Assembly: GCA_951812925.1 (NCBI GenBank)
Contig: OX638369.1
Location: 56,434,228-56,498,227 of the forward strand
Source of the DNA: Calliopum simillimum
Lineage: Eukaryota; Arthropoda; Insecta; Diptera; Lauxaniidae
Length of the DNA stretch: 64,000 bases
Direction: 5' to 3'
A program made the translations under genes and the position numbers. This document shows, piece by piece, positions 24,298-36,039 of this stretch (position 1 is the first letter of the stretch; every line of letters starts with the position of its first letter). A model generated the notes under the pieces. That model was not told the origin of the DNA. It did not search any database and saw only the letters and a list, made by a program, of their open reading frames with translations.

Positions 24298-25025
24298 AGA
24301 GTACCGGGTGTGGGCACCTTTTGGTTTTTGACTCATAACTTTTGACCAAATGTATATTATGCAGACATATTATTATCAATGGAAAGCTAGAGACCTTACT
24401 GGTGAAAAAAGTAAATTGATTTCGTGAGTTGGAAAAATTATATCAAAAAAATAGTGAAGTGATCGTTTTTGAGCACAAAAAAAATTATTGGTTCGGTTGT
24501 GGTCACCCTTAGAAAATCGGCTAAAAATGGGAAAATATGAAGTACTTAAAACGCAATCAAATGGAGAAGAAAGCTAAATTAATTTATTTTGGAAACGTTG
24601 ACTGACACAAATTTAACAAACGTCTGGATCAAATGGTATCATGCCTGTTGCTTTGAAACCAGACTTGATTGTCTTCGGCGTCAATGCCAGATCAATTGTT
24701 TTGCAGACTAAGCCGGTAGCTTGATATTGCTCTTTTGCCAAGCATGCTCCTCGGTCTATTTGGCTAGAAACTCAGTATCGAAATTTTTTGCAAAGTGGCA
24801 TGCCATTTTACTACCCACTTTTAATGAAAACAACTTTTTTTCTTCAATTTCTTTAAAGGTCCTATTGGTTCGATCCATTCCACTAAAAAAAATCTTAAAA
24901 AGGCATAAGAACGCCATTTAAATTAGTAATGTTGGCATCCACGACGATATTTCAGTAAAACACACGCTTAAAATAAAGAAACAGGGGTGCCCACACCCGA
25001 ACCAATTCGGGGCCCACACTCGACT
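24298..25025. mobile_element. Putative TIR element with 'GGGTGTGGGCACC' subterminal repeats
   Basis: Near the left end is CCGGGTGTGGGCACC (24304-24318), with a variant TTCGGTTGTGGTCACCC near 24492-24508. Near the right end the complement reads GTCGAGTGTGGGCCCCGAAT at the outside, then GGTTCGGGTGTGGGCACC just inside. The motif thus recurs in opposite orientations at the two flanks. No transposase is visible. Exact ends and target duplication are unresolved. Confidence 0.45.
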
Positions 25026-26140
25026 TTGACAGCCATTTTGAAAAGCAGTAAGCACATTTTGTTATGTAAACATTTAGGTTGCATTCGGTTTTGAATCACA
25101 AAACATAATAAATTTGCTTCATAAATATGGATTGCATTCAGCTTTTCGATTAATTCATTTCGATTTATCGCACTTCGAAAATGATTGAAAAAACTTTTGT
25201 GTCGACTTTCACTTATTCAAAAATTATTTTCATCTCAGCAAAGCAAATGCGTCTGTTTGCTCCGGTAAATGCACAAAAACTTCGTGTTGTCATAACACGT
25301 GCTTAACATTTGTCAGAACAGCCGCATATGTGTTCTGTCAAAAGTTTTTTTGGGGGGGAGGGGGTGCAATTCTAGGATTTTTGTATTTTAGCGAAATGTT
25401 TGTAACTTTGGTTGCTGTGGGTGAATTCTAACAATTTTTTTTTAGAATATACAGAATTCATTCAGATTTCAAATGCTGTAAGGTTTATTTAATTTTCTTG
25501 TATTACAAGCAAAAAGTTTTGCAAATTCTGAAAAAAGTATAAAAACTCATACTGAAATATGTTCCAAATACGAAGTTGGTTCTTTTCTTTACAACACACT
25601 AAGGACTACATTCTAAAATCGTTTAAAATTTTAGTAGTTTTGCATCTCTGTTTATTCATTTTCGACTTTTCTTTTTGTGTTTGATTTTTCCTTCGGTTTT
25701 TTATTCATTTTATGTCAATCGTACTTCCGCTTCTGAATATTTCCCTTTTTAATGCTAATTTTGGTTCGGTTCAGTGTATTCCTTCTCATTTCTTGCTAAA
25801 GTCTTCCCCTGCATTTTGTACACATTAAGGTGGTATCATCATCTTGGCGATGCAGCGATGTTATTTTCTATGCTGCATGGCACATGGCGCGGCCACAAGT
25901 GTACAATGTGAGGGCCATTCACCGGTGTGTGTGCTGCCTCATTGAGCATGTTTATTGCCAAGCTTTTTGTGCTAATTAGCCACAGTGCTTCATGGTTATT
26001 AAGATTTCACCAAGTGGTTTGCAATTCAACGACCCTCTCTTATATGAAATGAAATCATCATCATCTTTCACCACAGCGCGCAGAGGTAAATTTCCCCCAA
26101 TCTCTGACCCATACTGCCTGCGCATACACATATGTTACAT
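25026..26140. other. Spacer, no gene seen
   Basis: AT-rich sequence without a recognisable open frame. A G-rich run (gggggggagggggt) lies near 25351-25364. Confidence 0.4.
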
Positions 26141-26144
26141 ATGC

Positions 26145-26220
<76 letters not shown>

Positions 26221-26221
26221 T
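26141..26221 (+). repeat. (AAC)n microsatellite, about 26 units
   Basis: An uninterrupted run of AAC/CAA triplets. The poly-Asn frame on the plus strand and the poly-Cys frame on the minus strand are products of this repeat and not evidence for proteins. Confidence 0.97.
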
Positions 26222-27039
26222 CCCAAGGATGTTATATATCCTTCAACTTGTGAATGAATGGATTGCAATTCTGCAATTTGAATAGATATGGCAACACTTG
26301 AGTTATGATGGAAAGTTGCAAAAAAAAAAAAAACTCAAGTGTGGATGCACATTTCTCAAAGCAGGAAAAATCGCGAACAAGCTAATTATGAAACTGAAAT
26401 GAGTTGATGCCTCAAGTGGCCTCATTGTATGCACACATGCAATAGTAGCATATGGCATTCAGAAATCAAATTGGAAATTTTTCATGTAATGAGTTCTCAT
26501 TTTTATTTTTCAATCGAATGCGTTAAGATCAAATTCATTACCACTCGTTTCCGTTTCCTCTGCTTTGAGTGATTTCAATTTTTCCCTTTCTTTCTGCTTT
26601 GGATTCCTTCTCTTTGTTCGATTTTCAATATCACAATTTTTTGCTCTCAATTTGTTTCTCTCTCTTGCATACAAACACATACACAGCACGTTGTGTATGT
26701 GATTCTAATAAGATTTTTTTCTTGTTGTTGTTGAACTTTTACTTATGCCTGAAACTATGCTATGATTTATTTTGTTGCGATGGAAGGTAATTGCTTGCTG
26801 GTGTTAATTCAATTCTTTTTTGCTGTTTTTCTGTAAGTTTTTCATCATTAAATAATTTAATAAAAGATTTTTATTTAATATTTATTAATCATAGTTAAAA
26901 AGTGAATTTTTCTTTGTGAAATCCAATGCACACGGTAACAATAATTTTGCGGCGTGGGGTTTCCGTGTTGATTTCGGTTAATTGTTTGTCAAAGTTTGTC
27001 GAAAGAGTTAAACCCCTGCGTTTTGACAAGTAATGAGCA
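26222..27039. other. Spacer, no gene seen
   Basis: Pyrimidine-rich sequence near 26540-26660 and AT-rich flanks. The short frame 26569-26790 has no recognisable domain. Confidence 0.4.
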
Positions 27040-27305
27040 AACTATGTTCATACTGGGCATTTGTCTCGGTATTGGTTTTGGTCCAGACCTTAGAAATAAT
27101 AAAATTATTGAAAAAATTGCTAAATGGCATATGCTCGAAAGGGGCGTGACCCCTCTTTTAATTATAAATAAACCGAATAGCAGTTTTGGTCTTGATTATC
27201 ATCTTGGTGTTTGTCGGACAGTAAGTCTTGGGCTTTGGTCTTAAAAAATTACCAAAATCAATATCAACACCAAGACCGATTTTGCTTATCACAATTTTTA
27301 ACCAG
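27040..27305. mobile_element. CTTGGT-rich TIR/foldback family, diverged copy B
   Basis: The segment contains scattered ttggtctt/ggtcttg/accaagacc words in both orientations. The complement of its right end reads TGTGATAAGCAAAATCGGTC, matching the termini of the copies at 45708-46195 and 49285-49672. The left end is too diverged to define. The open frame 26996-27244 is a repeat product. Confidence 0.5.
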
Positions 27306-27660
27306 GATATTCAGCACCCAATGCTTTGTTGTTTAAACAAATATAGTAGTAGGCAACGAAGTACAGCTAATGGTAAAGGCAGGAGATGAACAGAATCCTT
27401 TTTTGGTTTAACATAAACTCTCAACAAGATGACTTAATTCGCAGGTTTGTAGCTGGTACTACTACTTAATAGCTTGACACTGTCAGAATACGTGCTCATC
27501 TGTAATAATAAGAAGTTTTTCGACCTTTTTTTTGATTAACCGGTTCGGTAAATATCTGCTCATGCTATCTAAAGCGTTATTTTATAAACTATACATGGTT
27601 TCTACCGGAATATTTTTGTACAAAACTTTCACCCTCTATATCCCCCACATATGGGTCATA

Positions 27661-28391
27661 AGGCATGTATACGAAAAAAAAGTAGTTGACACAAAATGGG
27701 TATAAATAGTTTATTTTTTAACCAAAAAAAGAAAGTAACACATTTTTTAAGCTCAAGGGTATATCTTTAATCAAATGAAAAGGTTTGCTCATTTGGTTGA
27801 AATATATGCAAAATATCGTAACTTGGAATAAACACCTACCATTAGGCTCTGCACATCATTTTGGGTGACCTGGGATGATACCTTGATCCATTTTTGTTTT
27901 AGTTTCTTTTCATTTTTGACAACTTTCTTTGTTTTCAGCAATTTTCTTTTCATTATAGCCCAGTATTTTCCAATCGGCCGAAGCTCAGTGCAATTCGGAG
28001 GACATCGCCTTTCTTCTTTGCAATAAAAAAAAGTTGACCCGAAAGCTGTTAAAGTCAGCCTTGACGTAAGTTGTGTTGTCCATTAACATGCATTCAAAGT
28101 TGTGTACAAAACGGCCACAGCCTTTGTGAGCGAGTTTTAGCAGCAGAATTTTGCTTATCATTCCTATTTGGTGCCAGTAGTACTTAATATGATTGCACAC
28201 AATTAAATCTAGCACATTTTCTTTCGATGAACTCATTTTGAAAACTATTCAAAATTGTAAAAAAAACCATTGATGAAGAAATATAAGACAAAGCATTCTA
28301 AGACGATTGCATCTGTTACATTCGCTTTTACTGTAATATTTAACGCGACACTCTTTGTTTACTGTGACTACTTTTTTTCGTATACATGCCT
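27661..28391 (-). mobile_element. Internally deleted Tc1/mariner-superfamily element, 731 bp
   Basis: Inverted ends read AGGCATGTATACGAAAAAAA at 27661 and, as complement, the same from 28391 inward with one A fewer; the match continues with GTAGT. TA dinucleotides flank both ends (27659-27660, 28392-28393). Inside, on the minus strand, is a transposase remnant with a central deletion. TIR, TSD and coding content agree with an IS630-Tc1-mariner element. Confidence 0.85.
27789..28236 (-). pseudogene. Tc1/mariner-superfamily transposase, central part deleted
   Basis: The minus-strand frame contains KGCGRFVHNFECMLMDNTTY followed by VKADF. This matches a transposase group in insects where the first catalytic Asp is in a (M/I)DDETYVKxDF block; here the block reads MDNTTYVKADF. 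The frame then runs into sequence read one frame over: CTELRPIGKYWAIMKRKLLK, ending in a TGA at 27789-27791. RPIGKYW is the family's RPIEKYW box with the catalytic Glu changed to Gly. The stretch with the second Asp (FWPDLA type) is deleted near 27985. The same family is represented at 62272-63010, which keeps that part. Confidence 0.75.
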
Positions 28392-28393
28392 TA

Positions 28394-28935
28394 TTTACCC
28401 TTATCAGAAAAAGATACAGAAATGACTCATAAAACAGGGAAATATTAAGTCACTATATACTACAGAAATATTTGTTATAAAATTTCAGTACTAGTTGGTG
28501 AACAAGAAGTCCAAATTTCATTCCGAAAGGCAAGAAATCGATAAAAGCAATGAGAACATTTCACATTGCATATATTTGTCTTTATATTTTTTTGACGCAT
28601 TTTCCTTAAGTTTTAATCATTTTTCGCATTGACCCTTAGTGAAATTTTCCGTAGAAATTTTTTGTAGAACACTTTAAACCATTTTAGCCTTGTTGTGGAA
28701 AATCGGTCAAAAAGACCCAGAAAACAGGACATAATTGGTTACTGTGTTCTAAAAAAATATTCTTATATGATTTCGTCATGATTATCCAAAATGTGGTTTC
28801 ACAGTGAAGCGTACTTTTGAAAATAACGTTATTTTTAGTGATTTTGCTAAACAGAAATATATTTTAATTATTATTTTTTATATATTTCTTGATTCAAGCA
28901 GAAAATTTTGACCAATTTTTTTTTTTTTTTTTGTA
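28394..28935. other. Spacer with dispersed repeat fragments
   Basis: The segment near 28728-28760 is a diverged relative of the aatgggtttaag module family. A poly-T run lies at 28918-28932. No gene is seen. Confidence 0.35.
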
Positions 28936-28939
28936 TTCG

Positions 28940-29745
28940 GGTAAACTCAGGAGAGGTGGCACCCACAGGTAATATGGCACCCCTTTCAATTCAATATCAA
29001 AACAATCAGAATTGAATGTAATTTCGTTTTTGGATGAGTACGAGCGCAAGTGAAAATGGTTATTCGTTTCGTGGCATTTTTACTCGGTATATACGGAAAA
29101 GTATAAATATCACCCAATTTCTATGGGTGATATGGTTCCGGTGCCGTTTCTCCTTTTGCGTGTTATAAGATATTTGGGAGCTCAACTATGATGCGCTTGA
29201 ATTTTAGTCAGGTAGGACCTTCGCTAATTCCGCCTTAACTTTTACCAGATTAATTTGAGATTTTCGCTAATGTTTTTGAAAACTCTATGGAAACCCTGAA
29301 AATAAATGACATCGCCACAGAAACAGTGTTAAGTTTAATTCCGCCTTTGAACCGAATACAAGAAAGTAAACGGCAAGAGTTCTAACGTCTTCAGATAATA
29401 TAATCCAGCAGAAAAAGAAAGTTTGAAAGTGGAAAACGCAACGTATGATGGTTCCAAAGGAGAGGACTTATAAATGAAAGGTTATTGCCAGCTATGCTTC
29501 TGCCGATGAAGGTGAAGAAAATATTTACTTCCAAGAGGAATCTGACGGGTGCATTAGATGTGGAAAAAAGACTATGCATAAACTACTAAGCCAGATGAGT
29601 GGACCCAATACGTGATATACGAAACATGTAACAATTCTAACAACAAAAACTTAAAAACCACTGAGGGTGCCCATAACATGGTGCCATATCACCCATGACA
29701 AGGTGCACTATCAGCCATGACTTCGTGCCATACCACACATAAAAA
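28940..29745. repeat. Putative TIR element with 'GGTGATATGGCACC' subterminal repeats
   Basis: Near the left end are aggtggcacccacaggtaat and atggcacccc (28955-28985), with gggtgatatgg near 29125. Near the right end the complement repeats gtatggcac, gatagtgcacc, gggtgatatggcacc and gggcaccctcag (29660-29735). The short motif therefore clusters at both flanks, partly inverted. No transposase is visible and the ends are not defined. Confidence 0.4.
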
Positions 29746-31254
29746 TTTTTAAAAATGAAAAATAAACTATTTTCAATCATTTTTGATCAATTTGAAACAT
29801 AGTTCTTTGAAGCGAAAGTATGAAACTTGCCAAATAATCTTTGTCACAGTTGTATTTGATAAAAAATTTGGGCAATTTTTAAAAATGTTTTTATTACATT
29901 TTTACTTAACTTAAATGTTCAATCGCTGCTGTTTACCACGCTTAGTAACAACATCTTGTGTTACGCTAAAAATATCGTCAATTGCTATCGGCAACATTGA
30001 ACAACTTCGAACAAAATGATTTTCAAAAGCGCCATGGTACTAGTCATCGATACAATTGTTTGCATATCAATGCCGGGCAGGATAATTAGTTACATGTGAT
30101 TGCTTACAGAGTTTTTAATGAGTGTAGAATTTCAATTGCTTTTATGAAAGCTTTCAAAGCTTCTCAAGACTATTGTATACGTACGTTATATTGATACAAA
30201 AAACTTTCATTAACTCTGTTGCGAAAGTGCAATTGCTACTAAAGGGCAATAAGGGAATGGCAGGTGATAGAAAGACTTTAACAGTTTGTACAAACAAAAA
30301 GCGTTGAAGCGTAAAAGTAAGCACTAACTTAACATTAGAGTGTACCGAATTTAAAGCGAAACTAAAAACCTTGCAACTTTAGTACTTCAAAAGATTGAGC
30401 CACCCTATAAGACAAAATTTGCTTCCCCATTCTTCAAGTAAATCCATGCCAACATATGTGGAAGGTATAAACACAGTGCTGCTTCCTTACTTACGCTTTA
30501 AGTGATTACAATAATCCTTACGTTTGTTTTCTTATTCCGTTTGTCTCTCCTCAACTTACTTGGTCCTTCGGGCGCATAAACCGTGTTTTTTTTTTCGTTT
30601 ATTCGTCGTTTGGTTTTGTTCCTTCGTTACCTTTAAATAGCGCAATAAAATTTTTCTTATAAAAGATAAATGATCCTGAAAGGACCATGACAATGAATGC
30701 GTCTAGTCCTTCGGTAGCATTGTACGCATATTTCTATTGGCAAGGTCCTTCTTAAGGATACGTACGTTCGAGTTCGTACGACACTTACACGACTTATTTA
30801 TTAGCGATATAAACAAGTAGATGAAGACGAATACAAAGAAATCGCATGAATGAATGAATAGAATTGTCGAGTGTGCGAAGATTTCTTTCCTTGGAGGTTT
30901 ATTTTTTTTGTCTCGATTGGTAACTGCTTTGCTAACCTTTACTTTTTTCTGTGCTCTATGTTTGTTTTTCAGGTTTTTTATTTTTTTTATTATTTTTTTC
31001 AAATAAACGTAGAAAATCTTTAAGTACTAAGATTTAATATTTTGGGGATAGAAACCCATATGGCGCTTGTTTCATTGTTGTAATGAATGTATTAGTTACA
31101 CTAAATAATTGGTCATAGGTTTCATTTCTATAGGGATTACTTTATGATATAGTTAGTATATTTTAGGCAACATTCATTTTTACATAGGATACATTGATAA
31201 AATGATTCATTTTTTTTTATTTTTTTTTTTTCTAATCGGTTCGAATGATTTTTC
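29746..31254. other. AT-rich spacer, no gene seen
   Basis: Short frames without domains. The Lys-rich minus-strand frame 30703-31002 is low-complexity and has no family resemblance. Nothing further is supported. Confidence 0.4.
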
Positions 31255-31715
31255 AGTGACCAAAACGAGAGTGCGCATTTTTGATTCGAATGTGAAATCG
31301 GTTTTGTTATATGGGTGCAAAGCGTGGCTTGTTACTGAACAACTAACGAACAAGCTGCAAGTATTCGTCAACAAATGCTTAAGGCGAATACTAAAGGTTT
31401 GGTGGCCTCGCACTATATCAAATGCCGAGCTACATCAAAAATACAATCAGAGGGCTATAGCAATCGGGGTCAAGCTGCGCAAATGGAGATGAATTGGTCA
31501 CACTCTCCGGAAACCACACAGCGAAGTTTGTCGCCAGGCTCTTGAGTGGAATCCACAAGGCAGTAGAGGACGTGGTAGACCCAAAACCAACTGGAAGAGG
31601 TCGCTGGAAAAGGAAATCCAAGAATCGGGAAAGTCGTGGCAAGAGATTAAAATCATCGCAAGGGATCGTGACAAATGGAGATATTTCATATTGGCCCTGT
31701 GCTCCTCCTAGGAGT
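31255..31715 (+). pseudogene. Non-LTR retrotransposon, C-terminal end of the reverse transcriptase ORF
   Basis: The plus-strand translation shows VKSVLLYGCKAWLVTE, NKCLRRILKVWWP and RTISNAELHQ, then RKWR and a TGA at about 31490-31492. In the same frame it continues IGHTLRKP, CRQALEWNPQGSRGRGRPK and SLEKEIQESGKSWQEI, ending at a TAG near 31711. The order LLYGCE.W...LRRI...WW...WIGHTLRKP...ALEWNPQG.RGRGRP is the well-known C-terminal end of RTE-like LINE proteins. The TGA sits where the family has Trp (WRWIGH), so it is a single TGG to TGA nonsense change. The 5' part is missing, as usual for truncated LINE insertions. Confidence 0.85.
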
Positions 31716-31724
31716 TAAAGGAGA

Positions 31725-31750
31725 ATACATACATACATACATACATACAT
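31725..31750 (+). repeat. (CATA)n tail of the LINE
   Basis: Six tetranucleotide repeats directly follow the LINE ORF end. RTE-type LINEs often end in short simple repeats instead of poly-A, so this is probably the element's 3' end. Confidence 0.75.
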
Positions 31751-32014
31751 TTTAACACCAAAAAATTTTAAAACAAAGGTCTAAATGAAAAATATTAGCC
31801 ACAGGTTTTATTCTGCACACTTTTTCCTATCATTTGATAACAAGAAAATAAAACTTTAATGAGCATAGAAAAAGTTATGACCTTTAGCAAATAAGAGTGT
31901 TTTTGAAGTTCGCACACTAAAATCTGTACACGACAATTAAACTCTTGTGGACTAAAAAAAGGTACAAAATTGCTCAAGAGCACTGAACAATTTAAAAAAC
32001 GTTTTTTAAAATAA

Positions 32015-32170
32015 CTGTCGATTGCTTTTTGAAAAAGGTTGAAAAAACGGTACATTGAAAAAACCACAACAAACCAAATTAAAAATAGCAATTTTCGATG
32101 CCACGAACATATGGTTTTGAGATCTTCTAATATAAAATTTTAAAAAGACGATTTTTGAGGTTGCATAGTT
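32015..32170. repeat. Dispersed repeat, copy 2 (relative at 5000-5270)
   Basis: It shares in the same order and orientation the segments gaaaaaacggtacattgaaa, cacaacaaaccaaa, aaaaatagcaattttcgatg and catatggtttt-gatcttctaa with 5050-5220. Flanks are AT-rich. Class unknown. Confidence 0.55.
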
Positions 32171-32849
32171 GACGCACGAAATTTGTTTGCTCTTTTCTGC
32201 TCGTTTAGTACTATTTTTTGTCTTCAAAATGAGCTTCAAAGTGGTATCGTATGATTTTTCTTTATAAAATTATGACAACTTTAAAATAACTTCATAGAAG
32301 ATATTGCAATATATCCACATATAATTTTAAAATAACACAGTGCGACAAAATGGAAAAAAATTTTGCCCCTGGGGTCTCATAAAGTTTTTCTGATAGGTTA
32401 TGAAAAATAAAAATACACGTATTTCACCGAATATGTGTATCAGTGATTTTTTCCATTTTGTGGCTCCTCAAAGCTTAAAATTCGCGTTTTATATGAAATT
32501 TTGTGATTTTATGAAAAAACCATCTTGTTATGAAATAGTGCTCATGTCCTTACCTTATTAAGTCGGCCGGATTTTTTCTGAATGGTTATGAAATTTACCA
32601 TCGATTAATATTAAGATTGATCAAAATCCGCGATGACGGCAAAACATTCCGAAAATTTAATAATTCAAAAACCATTTCAAAATATTTCTGCCAGGCTACA
32701 ACCATCCTGACCAAGCTTTTCTTATTCATCTTAGTGTAAACTACCATTTTGCATTTAAAATTTCAGAATCCGCGATGACGGCACTTTTAGTGTTGCCGGC
32801 TCCTCGCCTATAATATTTTTCAAATATTTAATTGAGGGTATTCATTTAA

Positions 32850-32964
32850 ACCTGTTAAGGCCTCGAAAACGTCGTAAACTCATAATAGTTGTCGAAATCA
32901 ATACGACCTTCGACAGTTTTACGAGTTTACGAGGTTTTCGAGGGTTTTACACGTTTTAAGGAAC
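32850..32964 (-). mobile_element. MITE family 'GCCTCGAAAAC', copy 1
   Basis: The arms are inverted repeats built on AAGGCCTCGAAAACGTCGTA and its complement CCTCGTAAACTCGTAAAAC-type sequence. The complement of this segment aligns almost end to end with 43352-43458, including the centre (AAACTGT, then GTATTGATTTYGACAAC). The two copies lie in opposite orientations about 10.5 kb apart. Confidence 0.75.
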
Positions 32965-34117
32965 ACCACAATTGTTTTTTGTTTGTTAGCTACGGCAAGT
33001 GCGTCTGATGAGGAATTGACCTGTGGAAGGTTCCATGCATGGTAGCCGTTATTTGAGGAGACATCATGTAAACACCTTTGCGTGGATTCCATCCCTTTAC
33101 TACATTTTCAGACGGTGTTCTGTTCTTGCAGTACTTGTTTGAGCACCTTTTTTTGATACAACATGGTATTTTCTGACGACATTTCTATTGGGTTCGAAAC
33201 AGGACACTGCGATGGTGTTTGTCTTTGGTTGTGTACAGAAGTGTCCCAGGATGTGTGCTTACGGTTATGTGTTATGGGAACAAGAAATCATCTTGTGCTA
33301 AATTTATTTTTTAAGTACTGGGTGCAAATCTTTTCCATAGTGCCACCCATACATTTAAGTTTCTCCATGAGCCGAGAACAGCCTAGGCACGCTATCATGT
33401 TAAATTGTGGCTTTTGAGTCAATAAAATTTAGGGCTTTATCTGCCTTATGCGAGACCATGCGGCATCTAGCGAATCCGAAAATATTATATCTGCTATCTA
33501 ATGGATCCAATAATGTATTTGGTTTTCTTTGTGTTAATGGCATCGAATAGCCATACTCCTCCTTATCAACATAAACCCTCAAACTTTTACAATAGAACTC
33601 TTAACTTTCGATTTATGATCCTTCAAAAATAAGTTATTTCAGCCCCATATAAAGGACACCCATTTTTATCTCAGAGCCTTCTCCTTATTCTCACTAACAC
33701 ATTTTATACTATGCAGAAGTTTTTAACTCATTTTTAGTGTTTTTGGCCATAAATAGGTTTTTCGATACTAATATACATAAATACGTATGGGCGCTGAAAT
33801 ATGTTCTCTTTAAATGATCATAACTCGGAAAGTAAGAGTCCTATTGGAAAAGTTTTGATAAGAAAGAGTATGGTTATGCGATGCCATTAAAAAAAAAAGA
33901 ATTTTATCTTTTCCTGTAGCTACGCCATAAGCCTGAAGACACCGTTCTTTCCAACTTCAAACAGGGATATGTCGAAATCCTGCAGTTGCATTGACAATTC
34001 TGAAAATGCAGTCGGATTCTGCATCATAAAGTACATAAGACATAGTTACATACATAAACGAACATTTAAAACTGGATGATGAAAACATAAAAAACAATTG
34101 GCCGTACATATATATAT
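32965..34117. other. Spacer, possible eroded Tc1-type fragment
   Basis: The frame 33163-33417 starts with FSDD and includes words faintly like a Tc1 transposase (FSDE...). The match is too weak and scattered to name. The rest is AT-rich without features. Confidence 0.3.
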
Positions 34118-35352
34118 TTGAGTGAGCTGGTTAAGGGTGTTTTAGTGCACGAATTTTGGATTTTGATACTAGACACCTCTCAATTTTGTGAGGTTGGAAA
34201 AAAAATGAGTTTGCAAAAAAAATTTTGGGGGTGGGGTGAGGGTAAGGGTTGGCGCATCGAGGTCAAAGATGAGAGAAAAGGAGAAACAATATTCTTGCAG
34301 TCCTACAAGAGGGGCCACCTCTAGAGGGTTCAAATGTATGACCGACCCACATTATTTTTTCTACCCCAACATTTTTACCAAACATACCTACCTCTTACCT
34401 CTAACCCCTAAGGGTGCTTCCATACAAAATTGAGATTTTTAGGAAATCGACCCCCACCACTCCCAGGGTGCCCCTAGAAGAGTCAAATGTATGACCGGCC
34501 CCTAATATTTTTTCCTCCTCAACATTTTTTCGCCCCATACTTACCCAATATCTCTAACTCTTAAGGGGGCCCCCATACAAAATTGACGTCATAGACATAA
34601 AAAATATGGAAAGGGAAATCGTCAAATAGGCCAATAATTACCCAGGAGTCTCTCCTAGAAGAGTCAAATATATGACCGACCCCCATAATCCCGTCTCCAA
34701 AGTTTCACAGCTTACCTACCCCCTATTTCCAATCCTTAAGGGGGCTTCATACAAAATTACGGTTTTTTTTAAAAACTGCTCCCACTGCCCTAACTGGACC
34801 ATGGGTACCCCTAGAAGGGTCAAATGTTTGACCGACCCCCATTATTTCTAGGAAAATTTATAAAAAAAAAAAAATGTATGGCTGCCCCTTTCAGGGTTGA
34901 AAATAGGGGGCAAGTATGTGGGAGAAAAATATAGGTCGCAAAAAAATTATGGGGGTCGGTCATACATTTGACCCTTCTAGGGGTACCCATGGTCCAGTTA
35001 GGGCAGTGGGGGTCGATTTCCTAAAAATCTCAATTTTGTATGGAAGCACCCTTAGGGGTTAGAGATATGGGGTAAGTATGGTGGGTAAAAATGTTGGAGG
35101 GCGAAAAATAATGTGGGTCGGTCATACATTCGACCCCTCTAGAGAGGACCCCTAAACATTTGTATTGCTGTATGTAAATTTTTTCTATTTTTCTCTCACC
35201 TTTGACCTCGATGCGCCAACCTTTACCCTCACCCCACCCCCAAAATTCTTTTTGCAAATTAACTTTTTTTTCCAACCTCAAAAAATTGAGGGGTGTCAAG
35301 TATCAAAATGTTGTTACTAAGGATCTCCATACATTAGTAAAACACCTCTAGA
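34118..35352. mobile_element. Foldback element, 1.2 kb, with internal tandem modules
   Basis: The outer arms (about 34125-34460 and 35005-35350) are long inverted repeats. The left arm has GGTGTTTTAGTGC, ACACCTCTCAATTTTGTGAG, GGGGGTGGGGTGAGGGTAAG, GGTTGGCGCATCGAGGTCAA and a string ending CTTCCATACAAAATTGAGAT. The right arm carries their complements in reverse order. Between them a module of about 160 bases recurs, each with (t)agaagRGTCAAATGTATGACC, GACCCC and ccccatacaaaatt: near 34330, 34470, 34660 and 34810, and inverted near 34960 and 35120. There is no intact gene; the frames here follow the repeats. Architecture resembles FB/Galileo-type foldback elements, without evidence of homology. 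Confidence 0.8.
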
Positions 35353-35499
35353 GCTGGTGTATATTCCTCGATATTTTTACAGATGCAAATAAACTACCAC
35401 ATTGAAATTAAATTTTTTCCCACTTGCATCAACTTTATTAATTCATTATCTTTATAGGCCAGCTTCAGTGATTGTAGCAAAGATAATATAATAATATAT

Positions 35500-35650
35500 G
35501 ACTTGGTCTATGAAAAGGGTGCTTACGTGTCAAAAAAAAAAATTTCCCAATTTTTTGCCTTTTCGCACAAATTGACCTTCAAAAGTGTTTTCCAGCTATT
35601 CTCACGAAATTTTTTTTTTCGCACGTAAGCCCCCTTTTCATAGACCAAGC
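35500..35650. mobile_element. Foldback MITE, 151 bp
   Basis: The left arm reads GACTTGGTCTATGAAAAGGG then TGCTTACGTG. The complement of the right arm reads GGCTTGGTCTATGAAAAGGG then GGCTTACGTG, and both continue into an A-run followed by TTTC. Arms are about 43-47 bases. The flanks both contain atatat-type sequence, so a clean target duplication cannot be read. Confidence 0.8.
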
Positions 35651-36039
35651 CACATATAACTATTAACGATCAATTATGACTTTCACTAATGACCACATAA
35701 GTTTTTACTTGAGTAGTTAAGGATTTAAAGGATTTCAAATCACAAAATTTTTATAGCTTCCAACCATACCACATAATCTCGATTGAGGTTATATAAAGAT
35801 GTAAACTATAGGAAGCCACATGTTTTGGAGAGATGCTAGAGAATCTTGACGTTTAGTTCCAGTTCAGAAAATATTTGACCTTGTCCTCCAGGGTGTTGAA
35901 GGTTGGAAAAGCGCTATTTATTTGAAAATGTGTGGGTTAAATCGAAACAATAAATCCTATCTTTGAAATTATTTGACATCGTTGAATTAGATTTGGAACA
36001 TATATGAACGCTTCTTGAGTTAATAGCATCCAATAAAAA

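Noticed and set aside
26068..26285. Poly-Asn and poly-Cys open frames
   Set aside because: Both are translations of the (AAC)n microsatellite on opposite strands; no flanking coding evidence.
33003..33035. CTGATGA word near 33007 as a hammerhead
   Set aside because: No following GAAA and no stem II pairing.
33163..33417. Tc1-type transposase fragment
   Set aside because: Only FSDD and scattered residues fit; too weak to name.
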